DNA of 64,000 bases from the NCBI GenBank assembly GCA_023055425.1, contig JALGPY010000005.1:75681495-75745494 (forward strand), given 5' to 3'. The notes below the pieces were generated by a model. It was not told the origin of the DNA and ran no database searches. It saw only the letters and a program-made list of their open reading frames with translations. The stretch comes from Linanthus parryae. Taxonomy: Eukaryota; Streptophyta; Magnoliopsida; Ericales; Polemoniaceae. Position 1 is the stretch's first letter. The number at the start of each line of letters is the position of its first letter. Position numbers and translations under genes: made by a program. Of this stretch, positions 54,088 to 64,000 are shown piece by piece.

Positions 54088-55974
54088 GGACAATTTTATC
54101 CTTCATGGCCCGTCACTATAGTCAGTACGTGAACTGGTGTAGAAGGGGTTATTTGCCTACTTTGGCAGAGTACGCTCTTGGGACAGAGTCTTGCAGATAT
54201 GCGCCCATAACAGTCCTTTTTGACCCTCTTCGTGTGGCCCCTCAACTGGGTTTTGACACCATTGCGCCATCAATGTGGTCCGATCTCCCTGCTAAGGACT
54301 GCTATGATGGGATTATTTTTGAGAGGAGTCGTGAGTTGCTTCTCGCGGAACTCCTCCTTGTGCAGCCCTCCAAAAGTAGAACAGGAAGTGTAACAGCTAG
54401 TTGGGTGGCCTTCTGGAAGACTCAGGTCCGTCGTCTGACAAGCCCGCTGACTCAGCTTCAAGTTCCCAAGGCGCTTGCACCCTTGTTGAAGGATTACCCT
54501 TTCAAGTCTAATCTTTCCCGGGGTTGGGCCACATATGTGTACTACTCGTTGTTAGCTGCGGACCATCTATGTCCACAACTAGTCCTGGATGAGAATAAGA
54601 CTGTTGTTATGCAGGACTCCCTCAGTTCGCGGGCTCAGTACGCGAGAGACTTTCAAGCGGTATATTTTTTATCGCAGCACTTTTTATATATTTCCCTCTA
54701 TTTGAGTCTTCTTATTCCCCATGTTTAATAATACCTTGTTGTCTTCTCAACAGTGCTGCTTAAGGCGCTTCGCCTCAGGGGATCGCAACGGGGGGCTTGT
54801 TGACCTTTGTCGGTCAAAGAAAAGGTATGCAGACGACGCTATCCCTCCAGTGCTGCGTATGGAAGAAGGGATTAGGAGTGCAATCTCGGATGGACTTGAG
54901 GCCTTTCTTGCGCCGTTTCTTAAAGAGATGAAAAAACGAAGTGTCGATGCCCCTGGGACTGACGATCTGCCAGTTCGACAACCAAAGCTCCCACGAAATG
55001 AGCCAGCTCCCAAGAAGACCTCTCCAGCAAAAAAGAAACCTGCTTCTTCTAAGAAGAAATCGCTCCCAGAACCAGTCTCAGACTTTGTCGCCTGGGAGAA
55101 AGAAGGTTTAGCGGGAAACATCCTTGTTTATTTTAAGTTTCCTCGAATGTGTTTTACCCCCTTCTGTCTTCTTTTTCTGGATGATGAGGATATCCCACTC
55201 AAAGGAAAGACCATCATGACCGAGGAGGAAGCCGATGAAGATTCCAGGCATATGGCGGAGGAAAGATCTCTACAAGAGAAGTTATCGGAGGCAGAGCGCA
55301 TTGAGCTCGCCAAGAGACAGAGCATTGCTGAAATTGCTAATCAAGAAGGAACTGAGGCGCGAAGGCCGCACACACGCTATGGGTGTTCACGTCCTTGTCG
55401 TGCTGCTCCAAAAACTGTGGATTAGTTACACCAGGCGCATCTAGCACTTCATGTACTCGTCGATGATGAAGACGAAGAAGGTACAATTTTTAAGTTTGCT
55501 TTATCAAACCATGACATTATAAGTGGCGCGTTATACCATGGCGTGCCCATTTGTGACATCCGTAATGGGTAAGGGTAAGCCACTGCGCTAGTCTCATGCT
55601 AGGTTGAAGAGTTTTGATGATAACTTGCAACATGACAATTGTGCGGGTACCCCATATAAGTGGGGAAGTACCGCTCATAATATTAGTAGAGGTCTTGTCA
55701 TTCTGTTCCAGCTTATCCTTCTATTGAAGTTCTTATTCTTTTTCCCCCTGAGGGTGCGATAATGGCATATTATTTTTGCAGAACCTGACCCTTTCCCCTT
55801 GGTACATCGTCGAACTCGTAGTGTTAAAGTGATTCCTGAGTCTGCTGGTAACGTGTCTGGTGCAGGCTCTGCAGGGAAAATCTTGATGGAGGAGGCTCCA
55901 ACGGTTGAGGGTTATCCAGACGCAGGGCTCGTTATTGAGCAAGAGGGGGCACTACCGGTGCAGGAAGATTTTAT

Positions 55975-57407
55975 TATTGGAATAGATGCCCTAGAGGCAA
56001 TCTAGTTTAGTATGAATTTGTATATGGCTAGAAAATTCATTTATAATTTATTGGATATTTAATATAATGAAGTCCTTAGATTTACAATTGTGTTGTTTAT
56101 CTTAAATATCCCTAGTCAAGTATAATGATTAAATGGGACAATCATCTATAGACTAGTATGGGGTTGGATTGATATGGAGATATCACGATCCAACACATAG
56201 GTGTGCATTACGGAATGTTGCACTGGATTGACCCATCTCCGAGAAGGCTACATACATGTTATGTTGAGTCACAAGCGCTTCTCGCGGTGCAATGGTATTG
56301 TCATCCTTAGACTTGAAGTCACTAGATATTCTAGTTGTGGATCATTGTGATCTTGGTAGCGTTAAACGCTACACCGTAACTGGGTAGTTATAAAGGCGTG
56401 TACTGGATACAATGAGAAGCAAGCTTAGAGATAGTAGTGGACGTAGAGAGGATTTGTCCCTCCCACATAACGGGAGCAAATATCCTAGGCCACTCGAGGG
56501 ATAGTGCTTATAGAATGTCTGGCCAGACTCAAATAAATCAATATGGGATATTGATGTTATTTGCACGAATAAGGCTATTCCCATGGATAGAGAAACTATG
56601 GATTGGATATACGAGTGTGACTTGTATGTCTCGTGTCCAATCCGGATATAGAGACAAAGGGATGAGACAATTACTTGTACAAAGGTTGTCAAGATGACTA
56701 TTCTATTAGTTGGCTAGAATGGATGTTTTGCTAGAGACCGCTCCATATTAGCAAATCGTTGCTACCAACTAGATAGAACCTATGGGGTCACACGCTATAT
56801 AGAGTTGAACTAGATTTGGGAATTAATTAATTGGATTAATTAATTAGAAGGATCACTTTACAAACCCTTGCAAACTTAGTAGGGACTAATTTGCAAGAAA
56901 GGGACTAAATTGAATTCTAGTTGGACTAGAATATGTCCTTTAGGTAGTTAACAAGGATTTGTTGGACTATATAAAGGACCCTCCTTCCTTCCTTCCCATA
57001 ACTTATGCTCATTAGTGAACATAACAAGAGTGGGAGAGAAAAAAAAGGAGAGAGAGCAAGCAACAAGGAGGGCCCGACGCCGCCCCTTGCCGCCGCCCTC
57101 GTCCCGTCGTCCAAAAGAGGCCGAGACCCTCTTTTGGGTCTCGTTTTGCGTGATTTCTTCTTCCTCTTCCAATCTTGGGCTAGCACCAAGGAGTTTGGGA
57201 GATATAGGATCAACTCTAGGCGTGGATCAACTATAGAGAACGTGACATTATTCGCGTTTGAAGTCATCAAGGAGAACCCAAAGGTGTGTTTATGATTTCT
57301 AACTCTTACCATCGTTATGCATCTTGACTTGTGATCCTTGGAGGGTTTTGCATGGTTTTATGTTTGATTATGCTTCCATTGCGCGATCCATGAATCAAAA
57401 CCCAACA
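55975..57407 (+). repeat. Solo LTR of a copia-2-type element
   Basis: TATTGGAATAGATGCCCTAG to AACCCAACA, 1433 bp, flanked by a perfect TTTAT duplication (55970-55974 and 57408-57412). Copy 1 shows the uninterrupted target at about 38600. The full LTR without internal region implies LTR-LTR recombination. It aligns with 10853-12750 and 45603-45726. Confidence 0.92.
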
Positions 57408-58456
57408 TTTATTGCTTCTCCTGCCGAATCGATACCTATTTCTTCGGACGAGGCTAATGTCGAGCAAGGGACAAGTCCTGAGAAGGCCACAATGATTATG
57501 AACGTTGACTGAGAGGAATTCTGAAGAAGTCGCACGTGAAACTGTGTCCGTTTAGCGCGCTGTTCCCGCTGAGCTCGATCCTCCCGTCACTCAAAATGTT
57601 GAGGAGGTCGAGTATGCCAATCTGAATCCATCCCCTGCACCAAGCATGGCAAGAAGCGATGATCCTGCAGGAGGCTTTGATCTGGACTCTCTCTTTTCTG
57701 AGAATCCCTTTGAAGTGTGGGGCTCACAGGTTGCAAGCCCCATTGTATCTGCGAGGAATTTTATAATTCCTGAATCATACTTTGCGCGTGAGATCAGAAC
57801 GGATCACAAGTTAGCCGAGGAGATTCGTGCCGGCTTGCGTGTGGCAGTATCCATTGCTCCTCTTCAGCAAATTGTCGAAGCGACTGGTAAGCTTCGACTC
57901 CTAAGTTCGCATCATTCTGATTGTTTTGTCCCGCCTTTATGCGCATATATTGACCAAGCCTGTTTAGAATGGCTGATGAAGGTGCGTGTGACTTTTCCTG
58001 CTGCATTTGCTTGAGTGCTAGAGCTGGCACCGAAAGACAGAGGGAAAGATTATATAAAACTACTCCTGAAAGCACCACAACTGCTAGTAACCAACATCTC
58101 TTGTAAAGATTATATAAAACTACTCTAAAAGCACCACAGCTGCTAGTGCCCAAGATCTCCTTGCAATCGTACAGAGACATCAAGAGACTGTAGCAGGACG
58201 ATTGGACTTGGACTTTCTTATGCAGAGACTAATAAAAGTCCACAATTTAACCAGTCTTGGAGCTGAGTATACTTCTTACAGAGAGGAGACAGCAGCCCTT
58301 GAAGCGCGCAGAGAAGCGTACGAACAGATGGCCCGGGAGTATGAAGCTGCCTTGAAGCATCATGAGGAGAGCGAAGCCCGCATCGCAGAGCTCGCAGCAA
58401 ACTCGCTCAAGTTATCTGCGATGGACTCCCTCTTGAAAGAATTTTTTAAGGAGTGA

Positions 58457-59188
58457 AGCAGCAGTACTGTTGATCCGCTATTTTAGACTCTTATAAATTT
58501 GATGTCCTTTCCTTGTGGCCCTGATGCCTGGATGTTTTGACTTTCTATGACATTTGTTTGTGGCACGCGTGTGTTTCTGCGCGGTTTTATGGAACGCTCC
58601 CTTTCGCATGCCATGTCTTTGTTTACATAACAACTAGGCCTCGTGTGCCTTGTCTTCTGCAGAATAGGGTCTTCACCATTGCCCTGGTAAGAACTTTAGC
58701 CGAATAATATAGTATTTGTCCTTATTTAGGAGAAGACTTTAGTCGGATGAGACAACTTCTGCTGCACCCTAGAAAGGGTAAACCTTGCGTAATCCCTCAT
58801 ATGACTGCTATCCTGTGAGATAGGCTTACACATCATTTTGCAGTGTTGCTATCTTATGAGATAGGCTTATACTTTTATTTGATATTTCACCATTAACGCG
58901 GGAAAATAAGCTGGCGTGTGTATGTCACCATCTGCCGTACATGGAAAAGATTTCAATAATCAATTTCTTGATGACGATTCAAATTCCTAGGAGCCATCAT
59001 GACTGTATGAATAGTCGTGACAGCGTGGCGTCCTGATAAGGCGTGGCTGTCACATAGTAAACTATTCCTTCATTATTACCTAGGGCTACTATACTGCCGT
59101 ATGCTTTAGTAATGCCGTTGATTCTCGTCCGGTTTTCGATAGTTAGGCCCCTATTTTTGGGTTTTAGCGTAGGAATATGTTTCTTTGA
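58457..59188. other. Spacer of the second Tat-like copy
   Basis: Matches 39646-40305, with two CTATC...GATAG units near 58806-58866, then the deletion joint and a short tail. No gene is seen; the 169-codon ORF of copy 1 is essentially absent. Confidence 0.6.
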
Positions 59189-60408
59189 TGGGCCCGGGCA
59201 ATTTGATTGTTGGGCCCATGGACCGTTTTAACCCTAGAAATCCTAAAATCAATTAAAATTGACCAAGCGCGTTAAAATTGGATTTTAACGGTTTATGTGC
59301 AAATCGCATGGTGATTGGATATGGCCTTAGGATGTGGTTTGATGTGGATGTTTAATTTTGTGGTTTGGTTTTACGGCCTGCGAGCTGATCAATTAATTGT
59401 AATAATTAATTAGGGTTTTATGGCCTGCGTGCCATTTTTTTTTCTCAACTTGTGAGATTTATTTTATTTAGTATAGATATTAGCTAGTGCTAGATAAAGT
59501 AGATTGTTAGCCAAGATTGGAGAAAAGAAGCCCAAAGCCAAAGAAGCCACAAAAGATGGAGCATGGAGCATTCCACAAGACTATGGAGGATGGACCAAAA
59601 GATCAAGACACATGGAGATGTGTTTGCTTTAGGGTTCATAGATAATTCCATTGGCTTGGAATTATCTTAGTCTAGAAAAGGCCATATCCACATCACGTTT
59701 AATTTCTGTTTTGTGGTTGTTTATTTTATTATTTGTGTGGTTGGTGTATGGATGATGCATGCAATTAGGATAATAAGATAATTAGACAACCCGGATCTAT
59801 TATTTGGAGTTGTGCCCAAACTCAAATAGATAGATTAGTTGATATTGATCAACAAAACAATTAAAATTGAATTTAAAAATCCCTCAAAATTCAAATATTG
59901 TGTTCTTGCCTTCTCGTTATTTAAACACTCATTATCATCATTATTTATCAAGTTCGTGCGTGCCAAAGCATGGCGACTTGGTTCATAATGATGGAATGCG
60001 ATGGCACGTAACAATGTGCAATTGTTTAGATAAGAGGTTGAACACAACTAGGCTATTAATTTGATTAAGAAACCTAGAGGCAATCAATTGGGATTATCCA
60101 TATGGACGGATAAATAAGGAGTTATTTGCCCGATTGAACCAAGAGTTGCATAAGGGATGCAATTGGAAATTGTTCCTACCTAAAGTAGTCAAATTATGGG
60201 TGACTTGCCAAAGCAAGCTCATAAGGAGATGAAAGATGGATCTTGGCCCACTAGAAAATATAAGGATATTTTCCGCATTAATATCTTGAGGGTTATTAAT
60301 CCGTAGAAAAATAGTGGGAGCTATATTTAATAAACTAGCCATTATTAAATATAGTCAAAAATTCACAAATACTAAAACTTGCGTATTTTCCTTTTTGTAG
60401 AATTCCAA
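59189..60408 (+). other. Copia-3 leader
   Basis: Non-coding leader related to 27918-29185. It ends CTTTTTGTAG|AATTCCAAATGG before the gag start; the acceptor-like TTTTTGTAG might be a splice site (inference). No gene. Confidence 0.6.
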
Positions 60409-63400
60409 ATGGTAAACAACTCATCGAGTTCACAACATTCCCTACGATCTGTCCTTGAGAAGGACAAGCTCTCTGGAACCAACTTTCTTGATTGGTACAG
60501 AAACTTGAGAATTGTTCTCAAGCAAGAGAAGAAACTGTACGCAATAGAGGAGCATGTTCCAGAAGGTCCAGAGAACCAAACACCTGCTGCCTTAAAGGCG
60601 TATCAAAAGCGTGTTGATGACGCTAATGATGCGGCCTGCCTAATGCTTTGCACCATGACTTCTGAGCTTCAGAAGCAACACGAAAACATGAATGCTGTCG
60701 ATATGATCGAACATCTAAAGCAGCTCTTCCAAGAGCAGGCGAGGGTAGAGAGGTATGAGGTCTCAAAGGCACTGTTCAAATTTCATCTGGCAGAAGAGAA
60801 CCCGGTGGGACCCCATGTACTCCGAATGATCGGGTACTTGGAGAATCTCGCCCGACTAGGGTTCCCGGTCGGCCAAGAGTTGGCAACCGATCTCGTGTTG
60901 CAATCGTTGCCCGAGAGTTATGGACAGTTCATTATGAACTATAACATGAACGAGATCGTTAAACCACTGCCAGATTTGCTCAACATGTTGAGGACGGCTG
61001 AACAGAGCATCAACAAGGGTAAGGGCAAGGCCATAATGATGGTACAGAAAGGAAAGGGCAAAAGGTTTGCCTCTTCCTCCAAGGGCAAAGGCAAGTCAGT
61101 TTCCAAGTCCAAGGAACCCGCCCTTAAGCCTGTTGGTGGCATTGCCAAGGCCGTGACTAAAGGTGAGTGTCACTACTGCAGTCAGCCTGGACACTGGAGG
61201 AGGAACTGCCCAAAATATCTGGAGGACAAGAGGCTTGGAATAGTGATTCCACCACCACCAGGTATTTTTGTTGTAGATGTCAATTTACCTATCTCTACAT
61301 CATGGGTATTAGATACAGGATGTGGATCTCATATTTGTCGAAATATGCAGGATCTAAAGAGAAGTAAAAGATTCGCTAAAGGAGAGGTAGATCTATGCGT
61401 TGGGAATGGAGCAAAGGTTTCTGCGTTGGCCATAGGCGTGTGCGAGCTATCTCTGCCTTCAGGATTAGTTTTAGAATTAAATAATTGCTATTTTGTGCCT
61501 GCTATGAGCAGAAACATTATTTCTATTTCTTGTTTGGACAAGGATGGTTTTATTATTTCAATAAAGAACAATTGTTGTTCCTTTTATTTGAATAATATTC
61601 ACTATTTTAGTGCGCAATTATTTAATGGACTTTATGTCCTTGATCTAAGCAATCCTGTCTACAACATTAATACCAAGCGGATTAAAATAAATGATTTAAA
61701 TCCTGCTTATTTATGGCACTGTCGTTTAGGCCACATAAATGAGAAACGTGTATCTAGACTCCATAAGGATGGATTACTAGACTCATTTGCTTTTGAATCA
61801 TATGAGACATGTGAGGCTTGTTTATTGGGAAAAATGACAAAGTCCCCTTTCAATAAGAAAGGTGAGAGGACTAGTGAGCAATTGGCACTCATACATACCG
61901 ATGTGTGTGGGCCATTTTCCACGCCTGCCAGGGGTGGTTATGTATACTTCATTACATTTATTGATGATTACAGTAGATATGGATTTGTGTACCTTATGAG
62001 GGCAAAATCCGAATCCTTTGAACTGTTCAAAGAATTCAAGAATGAAGTAGAGAAGCAACTTGGCAAAAGTATAAAGGCTCTACGATCGGATCGTGGAGGA
62101 GAGTACTTGAGCCAAGAGTTTGACGACTATCTTAGAGAGTGGGATCGTGTCCCAACTCACTCCACCCGGAACGCCACAGTGGAATGGCGTGTCCGAGAGG
62201 AGGAATCGAACCCTATTGGATATGGTTCGATCTATGATGTGTCAAACCGATCTTCCATTATAATTTTGCGGCTACGCTCTATTAAGTGCAGCTTTCACCA
62301 TTAACCGTGTTCCATCCAAATAAGTCATGAAGACACCATATGAGATGTGGAGTGGGAGGCGTCCCACACTGTCGTTCATGAGGATTTGGGGCTGCGATGT
62401 CTATGTAAAACGTTTACAATCAGACAAGCTAGGGCCTAAATCGGATAAGTGTAAATTTGTGGGGTACCCTAAGGAAACTAAGGGATACTACTTCTACAAT
62501 CCAACCGAGAACAAAGTGTTTGTTGCTCGGACCGGCGTGTTTCTAGAAAGAGAGTTTGTCTCTAAAGAAGCAAGTGGGAGGAATGTAGAACTTGAAGAAG
62601 TTCAAGAACCACAAATCACTGAACCGATTATGGAACATGAACAGGAACCACAAGCAGTTGTGGAGCCACATGTTCAGGTAACACAAGAGCTTCGTAGATC
62701 TAGTAGAGTGCGGCAGGAACCCGAGAGGTATGGACTTCTCGTAACTGATTCCGGTGACACGATGCTCATAGATGATGAGCCTACTACCTATGAGGAGGCC
62801 ATGAGTGGCCCAGACTCTCAGAAGTGGCTGGAAGCCATGAGATCCGAGATGGAGTCCATGTATACCAACAAAGTATGGACTTTGGTGGAACCACCCGATG
62901 GGGCGCGGACCATAGGGTGCAAGTGGGTCTTCAAGAAGAAGATCGACATGGATGGTAATGTGATTACCTATAAGGGCCGATTGGTCGCTAAAGGATTCAG
63001 ACAGATTCATGGTATTGACTATGATGAAACCTTTTCACCAGTCGCAATGACCAAATCCATCCGAATCCTACTTGCGATTGCAGCATACCACGACTATGAG
63101 ATTTGGCAGATGGATGTCAAAACAGCATTCCTTTATGGGAATCTCCTCGAGGACGTGTATATGATACAGCCGGAGGGTTTTGAGGATCCAAAGCAAGCCA
63201 ACAAAGTCTGTAAGCTGCAACGGTCCATTTATGGATTGAAGCAAGCTTCTAGGAGTTGGAATCGACGTTTTGATGAAGTAGTCAAAGAGTTTGGCTTCAT
63301 CAGAAACGAAGATGAGTCTTGTGTCTACAAGAAGGTTAGTGGGAGCTCTGTAGCTTTTCTGGTCTTGTATGTGGATGACATACTACTCATTGGAAACGAC

Positions 63401-64000
63401 ATTCCCATGCTGCAATCTGTTAAAGATTGGCTAGGAAAGTGTTTCTCAATGAAGGACTTAGGGTAAGCAGCCTATATACTCGGTATAAAGATCTATAGAG
63501 ATAGATCTAAGAGGTTGCTAGGCCTAAGTCAAAGTACATATATTGACAAGGTGTTGAAACGGTTCAACATGCAAGATTCCAAGAACGGATTCTTGCCCAT
63601 GTCACATGGAGTGACTCTTTCGAAGAGTGGTTGTCCTTCCAATGAGATTGAGAAGGAACGCATGAGTAGGATTCCCTATGCTTCGGCCATAGGATCTATC
63701 ATGTACGCCATGTTATGTACTAGACCAGATGTGTCATATGCCTTGAGTATGACAAGCAGATACCAAACCAATCCGGGTGAGGGTCACTGGATTGCTGTCA
63801 AGAACATCCTAAAGTACTTGAGAAGAAATAAGGATGCTTTCTTGATATGTGGCGGCGAGGAAGAGTTGCGTGTAAGGGGTTACACTGATGCAAGCTTCCA
63901 AACCGACAGAGATGACTTTAGGTCACAATCGGGATATGTGTTTTGCCTGAATGGAGCAGCGGTGAGCTGGAAGAGTTCCAAGCAAGAGACGGTAGCTGAT
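60409..64000 (+). pseudogene. Copia-3 gag-pol, lightly damaged, partial
   Basis: Starts MVNNSSSSQHSLRSVLEKDK; the gag domain has NFLDWYRNLRIVLKQEKKLY. CCHC knuckle at residues 254-267 (CHYCSQPGHWRRNC), protease LDTGCGSHIC (D302), pre-integrase LWHCRLGHINEKR and CEACLLGK, integrase HTDVCGPF and LRSDRGGEYLS. Near 62140 two bases are missing relative to copia-2 (GAGTGGGATC against GAGTGTGGGATC), so integrase loses its C-terminal half. Further damage is a TAA at 62321-62323. The frame at 62327-63466 gives RT with YVDD (63368) intact, then TAA at 63464-63466. RNase H (YTDASFQTD) continues to the right edge. It is better preserved than copia-2 but not functional. Confidence 0.88.

Larger units (their letters stand above)
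52431..58456 (+). pseudogene. Antisense PMD gene, copy 2, with solo LTR insertion
   Basis: Parallel to 35185-39645. Exon 1 is open here (MHRRELPQQEVESFDRVCDQ). The PMD segment includes a frame at 53643-54728 with GYLPTLAEYALG, YAPITVLFDPLRVAPQLGFD and AADHLCPQLV. The basic region (PAPKKTSPAKKKPASSKKK, 55003-55060) and the charged segment (AEERSLQEKLSEAERIELAK) are better preserved than in copy 1. A 218-base tandem duplication (53652-54087) shifts the frame within the PMD region, and a 1433-bp copia solo LTR (55975-57407) splits the Ser/Glu-rich exon after VQEDF. The C-terminal coiled coil ends at 58456. Stops at about 52935, 53065 and 55423 add to the damage. Having two diverged copies allows comparison of substitution patterns. 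Confidence 0.75.
50928..59188 (-). mobile_element. Second copy of the DNA-element flank plus Tat-like element (partial)
   Basis: From ATGAAAAAAGTAT onward it follows 33683-40935: the same DNA-element flank, the same ATTCT before the LTR, the same LTR, PMD gene, spacer, and then, after a deletion of about 575 bases (matching 40305-40880), the words GTTTTAGCGTAGGAATATGT. It then ends against a copia leader. The gag-protease half and second LTR are missing. Because the flank is included, this is a copy of an already nested locus, not an independent retrotransposition. Divergence from copy 1 in the LTR is about 4-5 percent by eye. Confidence 0.85.
59189..64000 (+). mobile_element. Third copia element (copia-3), 5' truncated, runs off the window
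   Basis: The sequence from TGGGCCCGGGCAATTTG matches copia-2 leader sequence from about 27918. The 5' LTR, primer site and first part of the leader are missing at the junction with the duplicated segment. The 3' end lies beyond the window. Confidence 0.8.

Overview
The window is a stretch of plant nuclear DNA made almost entirely of transposable elements. It holds Ty1/copia and Ty3/gypsy LTR retrotransposons with plant-type primer binding sites (tRNA-iMet and tRNA-Asp), L1-type LINEs with zf-RVT and RNase H tails, a probable Helitron, and terminal-inverted-repeat elements. An Athila-like element and a gypsy element carrying an antisense plant-mobile-domain gene point to a flowering plant, probably a eudicot; the species cannot be named from sequence alone. 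I found no convincing single-copy host gene, rRNA, tRNA or CRISPR.

Layout. (1) 1-1100: decayed minus-strand LINE. (2) 1357-3398: probable non-autonomous Helitron. (3) 3679-5104: decayed plus-strand LINE tail. (4) 5660-10708: Ale/RE1-like copia with matching 329-bp LTRs and one intact 1456-codon gag-pol, set in an antisense LINE tail. (5) 10853-45726: an old long-LTR copia element (here copia-2) that served as a landing pad. Its 5' LTR holds a 500-bp Mutator-like MITE (9-bp TSD TATCTTAAA). Its leader is split by a 14.8-kb Athila-like element (13059-27850, TSD GCTGC). The end of its pol is split by a long-TIR DNA element (about 33056-45490), which is itself split by a 10.8-kb gypsy element (34211-44997, TSD ATTCT). 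(6) 45727-50927: LINE with ORF1 and ORF2, 3' truncated. (7) 50928-59188: a second copy of 33683-40935 (DNA-element flank, gypsy LTR and antisense gene), itself carrying a 1433-bp copia solo LTR with TSD TTTAT. (8) 59189-64000: a third copia element (copia-3), 5' truncated, running off the window.

Relative ages can be read from LTR pairs counted by eye: copia at 5660 shows no differences, Athila about ten substitutions in 1.46 kb, and the 34211 gypsy roughly 6 percent. The most unusual content is that last element. It has gag and protease on the minus strand and no reverse transcriptase or integrase. On the opposite strand it carries a multi-exon plant-mobile-domain gene, an intact 169-codon ORF of unknown function, and a minisatellite. 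The other striking signal is a 16-bp palindrome, GTAATCGTACGATTAC, repeated 13 times (with variants) in the LTRs and the 3' non-coding part of the Athila-like element.

All boundaries and divergence estimates come from reading the sequence by eye. Family names rest on recognised motifs, not on database searches.
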